Origin: Clostridiales bacterium
GTDB lineage: Bacteria; Bacillota_A; Clostridia; Christensenellales; Aristaeellaceae
Reading direction: 5' to 3'
Assembly: GCA_012514855.1 (NCBI GenBank)
Contig: JAAYZL010000226.1
Location: forward strand, 1-14,165
DNA length: 14,165 bases
The notes under the pieces are model-generated. The model made no database searches, had not been told where the DNA came from, and worked only from the letters and a program-made list of their open reading frames with translations. This document shows positions 1-5,824 of this stretch, one piece after another (position 1 is the first letter of the stretch; each line of letters starts with the position of its first letter). A program made the position numbers and the translations under genes.

Positions 1-2
1 GC

Positions 3-74
3 GGCTTTTGCAAACCCGATCTGACGAAAATTCATCTCGCCGGCGCGCGCCCTCTTTATGCGGTATTGCCCTAA
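3..74 (+). CDS. Possible 3' end of an upstream plus-strand gene (partial)
   Basis: Reading from base 3, the frame stays open for 23 codons and stops at TAA 72-74, eight bases before the A-tract of the terminator at 82-117. That position suits the end of a plus-strand gene convergent with the lacI-type gene. The visible residues (ending ARPLYAVLP) match no family I recognise. A second frame from base 1 stops at TGA 22-24 and cannot be excluded. The start lies outside the window. Confidence is low because the fragment is too short for a coding signal. Confidence 0.3.
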   Translation, partial: GFCKPDLTKIHLAGARPLYAVLP

Positions 75-81
75 GACAGAC

Positions 82-117
82 AAAAAAGACGGCCGTTCAC
101 AGCGGCCGTCTTTTTTT
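82..117. terminator. Bidirectional intrinsic terminator
   Basis: A perfect 8-bp stem (GACGGCCG 88-95 with CGGCCGTC 103-110, loop 96-102) is flanked by six A on the left (82-87) and seven T on the right (111-117). It can therefore stop transcription from either side. On the minus strand it lies two bases past the stop codon of the LacI-family gene (120-122). On the plus strand it would end the gene entering from the left edge. Confidence 0.93.
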
Positions 118-119
118 GT

Positions 120-1151
120 CTATTTGGGCGGCGCGGTCGTCCCGCCGTCCCAGAATTCGACGTCGGCGACGGAGCGCATCGGCTCGGAGGGGGTCGGTTC
201 CGCGCCGATCTTGCTGAACAGCCGCTCGGCGGCGACGTAGGCGGCCTCGGGCTGGTCCTCGCGGCAGATGATCGAGCTCATCGAAAACGGCAGGTTCGCG
301 CGCCTGCAGATGCCGTCGAACCCGACGATGGAGCAGTCCTCCGGCACGCGCTTTCCGCGGCGCCTGAGGTTCGTCCAGAGGTTGAAGCCCATCAGGTCGC
401 TGAACGCGAACACGGCGGTGCATTTGAGGCTTCCGGCAACCATCTCGTCGGCGACCTGCTCGCTGCCGTTGCCGATCATCCGGATGCTGCGGATCAGCTC
501 CTCGCGGACGGGCACGCCGAACTCCTTCAGCGCCTTCCGATAGCCGTCGAGCCGGCCGAAGCGGTTGGAGACCGTCGACGAGGTATTGAGCATCAGAATG
601 TCGCGGTGGCCGAGCTCGAGCAGGTGCTTGGTCGCCAGGTAGCCGCCCTTTTCGTCGTCCCACATCGCGCAGTCGGCCTCGTCGTGGCGGCGGCCGAGCA
701 GCACAAACGGCGTTCCGAAGCGCTGCAGGAGCTCGATCGGCTCGTGCGAGTGCTGCGCGGGCGAAAGGATGATGCCCGCCACGCGCTGGCTGTACGCGCG
801 CTCGATCGCCCTGAGCTCGACCTCCTCGTCGTCGCCGGTGCAGATGATGTAGAGGAAATAGCCGAGCTTCGCGAAGTACTCCTCGACGATCTTGATGTTC
901 ATCGCGTGGTACGGGTTCGAAATGTCGTCGACGAGCATCGCGACGGTCCTCGTGTGCCCGAGCCTGAGCGACGCGGCGACGGTGTTGTTGATATAGCCGA
1001 GCGAGCGCGCGGTCTTGCGGATGTAGGTCTTCGTCTGGCTCGAGATGTCGCTCTTGTTGCGCAGCGCGCGCGAGACCGTATTGATGCTGTAACCGGTGAC
1101 CTCGGAGATGTCCCGCATCGTGACGACGCGCTTGTTGTCCGTATGTTCCAT
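120..1151 (-). CDS. LacI-family transcriptional regulator
   Basis: A 343-residue protein of the size typical for the LacI/GalR family. Residues about 12-31 form the helix-turn-helix (MRDISEVTGYSINTVSRAL), with the family hallmark of TVSRAL followed by the hinge region to about residue 65. The rest is a periplasmic-binding-protein-like effector domain, with VAMLVDDISNPYH, GIILSP and SIVGFD motifs. I chose the ATG at 1151, just before the HTH. The frame is open further upstream but that stretch overlaps thiN in another frame. An AAAGGA lies about 13 nt before the ATG, a rather long spacing. The gene starts 29 nt after the thiN stop, so both are likely one transcript. It is divergent from the catabolic operon at 2218 and is the obvious candidate repressor of it, responding to a sugar or sugar phosphate. 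That role is inferred from context; the effector cannot be read from sequence. Confidence 0.95.
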   Translation of the reverse strand: MEHTDNKRVVTMRDISEVTGYSINTVSRALRNKSDISSQTKTYIRKTARSLGYINNTVAASLRLGHTRTVAMLVDDISNPYHAMNIKIVEEYFAKLGYFLYIICTGDDEEVELRAIERAYSQRVAGIILSPAQHSHEPIELLQRFGTPFVLLGRRHDEADCAMWDDEKGGYLATKHLLELGHRDILMLNTSSTVSNRFGRLDGYRKALKEFGVPVREELIRSIRMIGNGSEQVADEMVAGSLKCTAVFAFSDLMGFNLWTNLRRRGKRVPEDCSIVGFDGICRRANLPFSMSSIICREDQPEAAYVAAERLFSKIGAEPTPSEPMRSVADVEFWDGGTTAPPK

Positions 1152-1180
1152 GCGCAGCAGCCGTTCCTTTCCGATGAACT

Positions 1181-1819
1181 TTATCGCGATTCGACCGCCG
1201 TGTGCGGGTACGCGACGAGCAGCGTCCCGGACGCGACCGACACCCGCGCGGGGCGGCCGGTGAACGCGTTGCTGACGCCGAGCGGGTAGTCGCCGCGGAG
1301 CGTTGCATCCTTGAGCGGGTACTTGAGCCCCTCGAGCGCCACGCCCAGCGCCTCGTTGAGCGGCGCGAACACCGAGAGAACGCCCGAAGAGGACGCGTCG
1401 AAGCGGAGCTCGCCGTCGGTGATCGCGGTGAATACGCAGCTCTCGTCGACCAGATAGCCGCGCGCCGACCGGAGCGACAGATGGCACAGCAGCTGCAGGT
1501 TCGCGACCGTGTGGTCGAGCCGGCCGCCGGTTCCGCCGTAGAGTTTAAACAGGCGGAAGCCGCGCGCGAGGCCCAGCCGAATCGCGGCGAGCATGTCGGT
1601 CTCGTCCTTCTCCGCCGGCAGCCTGACGATCTCCGCGCCGTCGGGCGGTTCGGCGAGCGAGTCGAAGTCGCCGACGACGACGTCCGGGCGGACGCCGATT
1701 CGCGCGAGGTGGCGGTGCCCGCCGTCCGCCGCGATCGTCAAGTCGCCGCCGGCGGGCGCGAAGCCCCCGGCGAAGAAATCGCCCGCGCCCACGATATGGC
1801 AGCATGCGGGAGAGTTCAT
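1181..1819 (-). CDS. thiN: Thiamine pyrophosphokinase
   Basis: A 212-residue protein that transfers pyrophosphate from ATP to thiamine, making the cofactor thiamine diphosphate in the cytosol. Family motifs appear in order: ADGG at 31-34, VVGDFDS at 48-54 (the metal-binding acidic motif), KDETD at 71-75, GGTGGRLDH at 95-103 and SNAF at 183-186. The length is normal for bacterial TPK. The start is ATG 1817-1819, preceded by a strong GGAGGAGGGG. It is the first gene behind the minus-strand promoter at 1856-1884 and lies 29 nt upstream of the LacI-family gene. The roughly 30-nt leader is too short to hold a TPP riboswitch. In many Bacillota thiN follows rpe/rsgA-type genes, so its pairing here with a sugar regulator is unusual. 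Confidence 0.95.
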   Translation of the reverse strand: MNSPACCHIVGAGDFFAGGFAPAGGDLTIAADGGHRHLARIGVRPDVVVGDFDSLAEPPDGAEIVRLPAEKDETDMLAAIRLGLARGFRLFKLYGGTGGRLDHTVANLQLLCHLSLRSARGYLVDESCVFTAITDGELRFDASSSGVLSVFAPLNEALGVALEGLKYPLKDATLRGDYPLGVSNAFTGRPARVSVASGTLLVAYPHTAVESR

Positions 1820-1855
1820 GCGCGCCCCTCCTCCGCGTAAAATGGAAACAACGCT

Positions 1856-1884
1856 ATCATAGCAGGCAAAGGGGCGGAAGTCAA
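1856..1884 (-). promoter_or_regulatory. Sigma-70-type promoter for thiN-lacI
   Basis: On the minus strand, TTGACT (1884-1879) and TATGAT (1861-1856) are separated by exactly 17 bp, a near-consensus housekeeping promoter. Transcription would start near 1848, about 30 nt before the thiN ATG. A small inverted repeat GCTAT-C-ATAGC (1853-1863) covers the -10 box and could be an operator, but it is short enough to be chance. Confidence 0.85.
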
Positions 1885-2047
1885 GCGGCGCGGTGTTTGC
1901 ACGGCGGTCAAGGGGGACGTTTCGCGGCCGAATCGCAAAACAGCCGGGCGGGAAGGGGCTTTTTTGCGGGCGCCGGCGGGGGAAACCGGGCCGGACGCGG
2001 CGGAAAGGGGTTCCGTTCCCTTGCGGAATCAAAAACCGAATGCGTTG
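1885..2047. other. GC-rich intergenic spacer, no gene seen
   Basis: This is the central part of the 398-bp divergent intergenic region. I see no credible coding frame: the open frame running into the downstream gene has an Arg/Gly-rich shadow composition and would span the promoter. It holds one TTTGCAC (1896-1902) that resembles the half-sites near 2048-2107, and a weak inverted repeat TTCCG/CGGAA around 2010-2027. Nothing else is supported. Confidence 0.5.
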
Positions 2048-2107
2048 TTTGCATGGTTTGCATAAAAATATTGCGTTATCGGTGCAATCTACACTTGTAT
2101 TTGCACC
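2048..2107. promoter_or_regulatory. Candidate operator cluster (TTGCA half-sites and 27-bp inverted repeat)
   Basis: TTTGCAT occurs at 2048-2054 and again at 2057-2063, nine bases apart. GGTGCAA (2081-2087) and TTGCACC (2101-2107) form a perfect 7-bp inverted repeat with a 13-nt spacer, overlapping the -35 box at 2095-2100. A second, nested symmetry ATTGC/GCAAT lies at 2070-2088. The location over and just upstream of the promoter suggests binding by a repressor, plausibly the divergent LacI-family protein. The central spacing is not that of a classical LacI operator, so the assignment is inference. Confidence 0.5.
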
Positions 2108-2123
2108 GGATTCGTGTTACTAT
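2095..2123 (+). promoter_or_regulatory. Sigma-70-type promoter for the catabolic operon
   Basis: TTGTAT (2095-2100) and TACTAT (2118-2123) are spaced by 17 bp in a local AT-rich island. The predicted start near 2130 makes the whole 5' leader (about 2130-2217) consist of the repeated structured element plus the ribosome binding site. No better promoter is visible in the intergenic region for this operon. Confidence 0.65.
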
Positions 2124-2132
2124 TTCAAAGGG

Positions 2133-2200
2133 TGAGCGGGAAAGCCGAGGTTTTGCGCGCCGGCGGGCGCAGGTACGGTACCGCACGCCGGCGATCTCGG
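2133..2200 (+). repeat. Repeated structured leader element, copy 1
   Basis: This copy aligns with 5635-5710. The alignment starts at TGAGCGGGA, resumes at GGTTTTGCG after a gap of about 10 nt, and ends at CGATC. Copy 1 folds as CGCCGGCG (2158-2165) with CGCCGGCG (2186-2193), then a GCG/CGC inner stem and a loop holding AGGTACGGTA. The core 2171-2184 (AGGTACGGTACCGC) is identical in both copies. It fills nearly the whole predicted 5' UTR and ends about 17 nt before the start codon of the first operon gene. It may be a cis-regulatory RNA, a palindromic repeat, or a DNA site around GGTACGGTACC. Confidence 0.7.
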
Positions 2201-2217
2201 ATAGAGGTGAAAGCGGG

Positions 2218-3546
2218 ATGCTCAAGGCGGGTTTCGCGCGGCTGCCGATTGCGCCGCCGCTGGGGATTTTTCTGACCGGCTATTACGAGCCGCGCGTGGC
2301 GAAGGGGACGCTCGATCCGCTCTTCGCGAGCGCGACGGCGTTTTCGGACGGGGAAAACAAGTGCGTGCTGCTCTGCCTCGACATAATCGGCATACGGCAG
2401 GCGACGCTCGACGGGATGCGCGGGCGGATCGGAGCGAACGTCGGGCTTCCGCGCGCGGCGGTGTTCGTGACGTGCACGCACACGCACACCGGGCCGGAGG
2501 TGGACGACGGCATGTTCGAGCCGGATCCCGTTTACAATGCGCGGCTCGAAAAGCTGATGGAGCAAGCGGCGCAGGCGGCGCTCGACGATTTGCAGGGCGC
2601 GCACATACTCGCCGCCGACGGGCGCGTCGAGGGGATCAGCTTCATCCGGCGCTTCCGGATGCGCGACGGCTCGACCCGGACGAACCCCGGCTACGCAAAC
2701 CCGGACATCGTCGCGCCGATCGGGGAGCCGGACCACGAGCTCCGGATCGCGCGGATCGTGCGCGAGGGCGCGGACGAGATACTCCTCGTCAACTTTCAGG
2801 TGCATCCGGACACGATCGGCGACTGCATGGGGAGCGTCGAGCTGTTTTCCGCCGACTATCCGGGCTTCGTCGTGCGCGCGCTCGAGGGGGCGCTTCCGGG
2901 CGTGAAGGCCGTGTACCTGAACGGCGCGGCCGGGAACCTGAACCACGTCGACGTGTTCAAGCCCGACTGGGACCCGAACGGCGGCTACGGGCACACCGCG
3001 CACATGGGGCGGAAGATCGCCGGCGAGGCGCTTAGCATCTACACCAAGGCGCGGCCGCTTCCCTCCGACCGGGGTGTGCGGTTTGCGGAAATGCAGCTCC
3101 CGGCGCCCGCGAACAAGGCGAGGCCGGAGCAGCTTCCGCTCGCGCAGAACTACGTCGAGTGGCACAGGGCCGGGCGCGACGATATGATCCCCGAGACGGG
3201 CATGGGCATCACGACCCTGGTCGCCGAGGCGACGAGAATGCTCGCGCTTCGGGACGCGCCGGACGATTTCCTGTTGAATATGACCGCGCTGTCGGCCGGC
3301 GGGCTGTGCCTCGCGGGAATCCCCGGCGAGGCGTTCACCGAGGTCGGGCAGCACATCAAGGGGCATTCGCCGTTCCCGCAGCAGATGGTCCTCGGCATCT
3401 CGAACGGCTACGAGGGGTATTTCCCGACGCGGGAGGCGTACGAGGAGGGCGGCTACGAGGCGCGCAGCTCGAGCTTCAAAGGGGGCGTCGCCGAGGGCGT
3501 CGCCGGGGCGGAGGCGGAGCTCGTCCGCCGACTCTGGGAGGGATAG
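2218..3546 (+). CDS. Short neutral-ceramidase-family (PF04734) metallohydrolase, function unknown
   Basis: A 442-residue protein matching the catalytic part of neutral/alkaline ceramidases. THTHTGPE at 87-94 and NFQVHPDTIG at 192-201 carry the likely zinc histidines, IPGE (E371) a further ligand, and NGYEGYFPTREAYEEGGYEA at 396-415 the conserved Tyr region. Ceramidases proper are about 650 residues or more, with a signal peptide and a C-terminal Ig-like domain. This one has neither, so it should be cytosolic. At 236-244 it reads GAAGNLNHV where ceramidases have GDVSPN, so the nucleophile Ser is absent. An amide-bond hydrolase acting on an acylated amino sugar is possible but only inferred from its neighbours. 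The ATG at 2218 is preceded by GAGGTG at 8 nt. Upstream extension is rejected because it would cross the promoter. It is the first gene of the operon, 1 nt before the NagA-like gene. Confidence 0.85.
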   Translation: MLKAGFARLPIAPPLGIFLTGYYEPRVAKGTLDPLFASATAFSDGENKCVLLCLDIIGIRQATLDGMRGRIGANVGLPRAAVFVTCTHTHTGPEVDDGMFEPDPVYNARLEKLMEQAAQAALDDLQGAHILAADGRVEGISFIRRFRMRDGSTRTNPGYANPDIVAPIGEPDHELRIARIVREGADEILLVNFQVHPDTIGDCMGSVELFSADYPGFVVRALEGALPGVKAVYLNGAAGNLNHVDVFKPDWDPNGGYGHTAHMGRKIAGEALSIYTKARPLPSDRGVRFAEMQLPAPANKARPEQLPLAQNYVEWHRAGRDDMIPETGMGITTLVAEATRMLALRDAPDDFLLNMTALSAGGLCLAGIPGEAFTEVGQHIKGHSPFPQQMVLGISNGYEGYFPTREAYEEGGYEARSSSFKGGVAEGVAGAEAELVRRLWEG

Positions 3547-3547
3547 C

Positions 3548-4678
3548 ATGCTTGCGGTTGTCAACGCGGTTCTCGTGATGCGGGATCACCTGATCCCGGA
3601 CGGCGTCGTGCTGATGGACGGCGGGAAGATCGTCCGCGCCGGCGCGCGCAGAGACGCCGCCGTGCCCCATGACTGCGAGGTCCTGGACGCGCGCGGCAGG
3701 TTTGCGGGGCCGGGGCTGATCGACATGCACACGCACGCGGCGGGCGGGAAGAATTTCCACGAGGACCCCAAATACTGCGCGAAGACCGTGCTCGAGCATG
3801 GCGTCACCGGCGTGCTGCCGGCGCTGTACTTCAACATGGCGAAGGCCGGGTACCTGCGCGCGATACAGGCGATCCGCGCGGCCGCGTGCCCGAACATCCT
3901 CGGGCTGTACATGGAGGGCCCGTACCTGAACCCGAAGTTCGGCTGCGACCGCGAGAACAACCCGTGGAAGGGGCCGATCCGCCGCGAGGACTATATGGAG
4001 ATCGTCGAGGCCGCGAGCGACATGGCGCGCGTGTGGGCGGTCGCGCCGGAGCGCGAGGGCGTCGTCGGATTCTGCGAGGACGTCGCGGCGCAGATTCCGG
4101 GCATCGCGTTCACGGTCGCGCACAGCGAGGCGTCGCCGGAGCAGATCGAGCATTTGATCCCGCTGGGACTCAGGATCGGCACGCACCACACGAACGCGAC
4201 CGGCGACCTGCCGAAGTACCCGGAGTGCCGCGGCGTGTGCGTCGACGAAGTGGTCAACTACCGCGACGACATCTTCGCGGAGCTGATCGTCGACAGGATG
4301 GGCATACACGTCGCGCCCTACATGCTCAGGCTCGTCCGGAAGATCAAGGGCGAGAGGCGGATCGTGCTCATCTCGGACGCGTGCGTCTTCGACGGGCCGG
4401 TGCCGCCGGGCTACGACGGCGCGGACGACATCAACTTCGACTTCGGGGGCGAGATCGCCGGCTCGAAGCTGACGCTGGACGTCGCGTGCCGGAACATGAT
4501 GGTGCACACGGGCTGCTCGATCGTCGACGCGTTCCGGTACGCGTCCCTGAACCCCGCCGAGGCGCTGGGGCTTCGGGCGAAGGGCGAGCTTCGCGGGGGC
4601 ATGGACGCCGACTGCGTGATCGTGGACAACTGGATGAACGTCGAGGGCGTCATCCTGAAAGGGGAGGTTATAAAATGA
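3548..4678 (+). CDS. NagA-like amidohydrolase (N-acetylglucosamine-6-phosphate deacetylase family)
   Basis: A 376-residue metal-dependent amidohydrolase with a composite N/C-terminal beta-sandwich around a TIM barrel. Visible motifs are GLIDMHTHAAGG (H61, H63), YMEGPYLN with the metal ligand E123, AHSEAS (H192), GTHHTNAT (H213/H214), ELIVDRMGIHV and LISDAC with the catalytic D277. The order and spacing match NagA, which removes acetate from GlcNAc-6-phosphate. However, the substrate-binding segment normally reading HLFNAM is THHTNAT here, and the DG-type motif reads DR, so the substrate may differ. The ATG lies 1 nt after the preceding stop (TAGCATG), and its last four bases ATGA overlap the start of the next gene, which indicates tight translational coupling. 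I leave the gene symbol empty because of the divergent substrate motifs. Confidence 0.88.
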   Translation: MLAVVNAVLVMRDHLIPDGVVLMDGGKIVRAGARRDAAVPHDCEVLDARGRFAGPGLIDMHTHAAGGKNFHEDPKYCAKTVLEHGVTGVLPALYFNMAKAGYLRAIQAIRAAACPNILGLYMEGPYLNPKFGCDRENNPWKGPIRREDYMEIVEAASDMARVWAVAPEREGVVGFCEDVAAQIPGIAFTVAHSEASPEQIEHLIPLGLRIGTHHTNATGDLPKYPECRGVCVDEVVNYRDDIFAELIVDRMGIHVAPYMLRLVRKIKGERRIVLISDACVFDGPVPPGYDGADDINFDFGGEIAGSKLTLDVACRNMMVHTGCSIVDAFRYASLNPAEALGLRAKGELRGGMDADCVIVDNWMNVEGVILKGEVIK

Positions 4679-5637
4679 GCCAGATTTTCTTCGATCCTCC
4701 GACCGACTTCGCATTCCGATGCGGGGATTACGTGCCGTTCAAGGACCGTGAGCTCTGCGAGAAGCTGCGCAAGATCAGCGGAAAGGATCTCGAAAAGCAC
4801 CCGAACCCGGACTTCAACATCAAGGTGATGATGAACCCGCACCCGGTATTGATCGCGACGCTGTTCGAGCGCATCCGCAGGTCGGACGAGCTCGATAAGC
4901 GCTGCACGCTGATCTTGGGAAACCCGGAGCCGGAGACCTACATACCGGTCGCGCGGCTCATCAACTACCACCGCGTCAACTGCCGGAACGTCCACCTCTT
5001 CGCGATGGACGAGTGGGCCGACGACCAGGACAACATCGCCCCCGAGACGTACAAGGCGGGGTTCGCGCACTCGATGCTGAAGTTCTTCTGGGCCGAGATC
5101 GACGAGGATCTCCGGATGCCGCTTGTGAACGTCCACTATCCGACGAATCAGAACATCTCCTACTACTCGAAGCTGATCGCGGACACCGGCGACGGCGGCG
5201 CGGACTTCTGCAGCTCGTCGCCCGGCTGGACGGGCCACATGGCGTTCATCGACCCGGTGGACGATTTCATGAGGGTCTCCGGCATGGAGGAGTATTTGCA
5301 GCAGGAGGCGCGCATCATCACGCTTCACCCGCTGACGGTCGCGCAGAACTCGCTGCACGGCGTGTTCGGGCAGTCCGGCTACATCGCGGACGTGCCGCCG
5401 AAGGCCGCGACGATCGGGCCGGTCGACGTGCTCCGGTCGCGCGAGCGCATGGAGGTGCACGCGCTGCTCACGAACAACACGTTCTCGTCCTGGCAGCGGA
5501 TGACCTCGCGGCTGGTGCTGCACGGGCCGGTGTGCCCGCAGGTGCCCAGCTCCATGCTGCAGCTGATGAAGACGCAGGTGCTCGTCTCCGACGAGGTCGC
5601 CGCGCCGTTCGCGAGCTGGGAGAAGGTCGGGTACTGA
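4675..5637 (+). CDS. NagB-like (glucosamine-6-phosphate isomerase/deaminase family) protein with altered active site
   Basis: A 320-residue protein, longer than the usual 240-270 of NagB, with the family landmarks LFAMDEW at 108-114 (NagB FNMDEY) and GWTGHMAFIDP at 184-194 (NagB GNDGHIAFNEP). Compared with E. coli NagB from memory, the catalytic Asp141 is Thr186, His143 is kept as H188, and Glu148 is Asp193. The phosphate loop TGGTP is replaced by GNPEP at 82-86. The fold call is fairly safe; activity on glucosamine-6-phosphate is doubtful. It could isomerise another amino sugar, or have lost catalysis. The start ATG overlaps the NagA-like stop by 4 nt and has GGGGAGG 7 nt upstream. The repeated element at 5635-5710 begins at its stop codon. 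Confidence 0.8.
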   Translation: MSQIFFDPPTDFAFRCGDYVPFKDRELCEKLRKISGKDLEKHPNPDFNIKVMMNPHPVLIATLFERIRRSDELDKRCTLILGNPEPETYIPVARLINYHRVNCRNVHLFAMDEWADDQDNIAPETYKAGFAHSMLKFFWAEIDEDLRMPLVNVHYPTNQNISYYSKLIADTGDGGADFCSSSPGWTGHMAFIDPVDDFMRVSGMEEYLQQEARIITLHPLTVAQNSLHGVFGQSGYIADVPPKAATIGPVDVLRSRERMEVHALLTNNTFSSWQRMTSRLVLHGPVCPQVPSSMLQLMKTQVLVSDEVAAPFASWEKVGY

Positions 5638-5710
5638 GCGGGAGAGATCAGCAAAACCGAAGGTTTTGCGTGTCGGCGGGCGGAGGTACGGTACCGCGCG
5701 CCGACGATCG
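5635..5710 (+). repeat. Repeated structured element, copy 2
   Basis: Homologous to 2133-2200 and beginning at the TGA stop of the NagB-like gene. It contains a perfect 8-bp hairpin GCAAAACC/GGTTTTGC with a GAA loop (5651-5669). A second hairpin follows: UGUCGGCG (5671-5678) pairs with CGCCGACG (5699-5706), then a G-G mismatch, then GCGG (5680-5683) with CCGC (5694-5697), closing a loop of AGGTACGGTA. Relative to copy 1, a C-G pair has become U-A (2160/2191 versus 5673/5704) and an outer C-G has become U-G. No T-run follows directly, so it is not a plain terminator. It lies upstream of the separate transporter promoter. Confidence 0.72.
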
Positions 5711-5742
5711 GGAAGTGTTAAGTTTTTACGGTTTTATAACAA

Positions 5743-5774
5743 TGAACCGCCGAATTGATTGATTCGGAGTTTCA
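5743..5774. promoter_or_regulatory. Candidate operator: inverted repeat over the transporter -35 box
   Basis: CCGAAT (5750-5755) and ATTCGG (5762-5767) form a perfect 18-bp palindromic site with a 6-nt centre. The symmetry continues outward with TGAA (5743-5746) and TTCA (5771-5774), so 11 of 13 positions per arm match. It covers the -35 hexamer (5759-5764), the classic place for a repressor to block RNA polymerase. The sequence is unlike the inverted repeat at 2081-2107, so a different regulator may act here. Confidence 0.6.
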
Positions 5775-5787
5775 CAGATGTTATAAT
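5759..5787 (+). promoter_or_regulatory. Sigma-70-type promoter for the ABC transporter genes
   Basis: TTGATT (5759-5764) and a perfect TATAAT (5782-5787) are separated by 17 bp. Transcription would begin near 5794, about 31 nt before the permease ATG. This rules out the longer open frame beginning at 5759 as the true start. The importer can thus be expressed separately from the upstream catabolic genes. Confidence 0.88.
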
Positions 5788-5824
5788 GACGGGTAGAGTC
5801 CAAAAAGCGGGAGGTATTCGCAAG

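Noticed and set aside
1820..1850. TPP riboswitch ahead of thiN
   Set aside because: The predicted leader is only about 30 nt, too short for a THI-box, and none of its conserved motifs is present.
1804..2217. Upstream extension of the ceramidase-family gene
   Set aside because: The added residues are low-quality Arg/Gly-rich sequence. The stretch contains the promoter, the inverted repeat and the structured leader, and ATG 2218 has its own good ribosome binding site.
2130..2217. glmS ribozyme or known riboswitch in the operon leader
   Set aside because: The amino-sugar context made glmS worth considering, but the leader is under 90 nt, much shorter than the glmS ribozyme, and lacks its conserved core. 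No other riboswitch consensus that I know fits.
5707..5727. Terminator after the NagB-like gene
   Set aside because: The T-run at 5722-5727 is about 15 nt from the hairpin base, too far for an intrinsic terminator.
5734..5786. Inverted repeat TTATAACA / TGTTATAA around the transporter promoter
   Set aside because: The arms are 37 nt apart and AT-rich, and the right arm is largely the -10 box itself, so chance is the simplest explanation.
5759..5824. Earlier start for the permease gene
   Set aside because: The TATAAT box at 5782-5787 would lie inside the coding region. ATG 5825 has a GGGAGG and gives the expected permease N-terminus.
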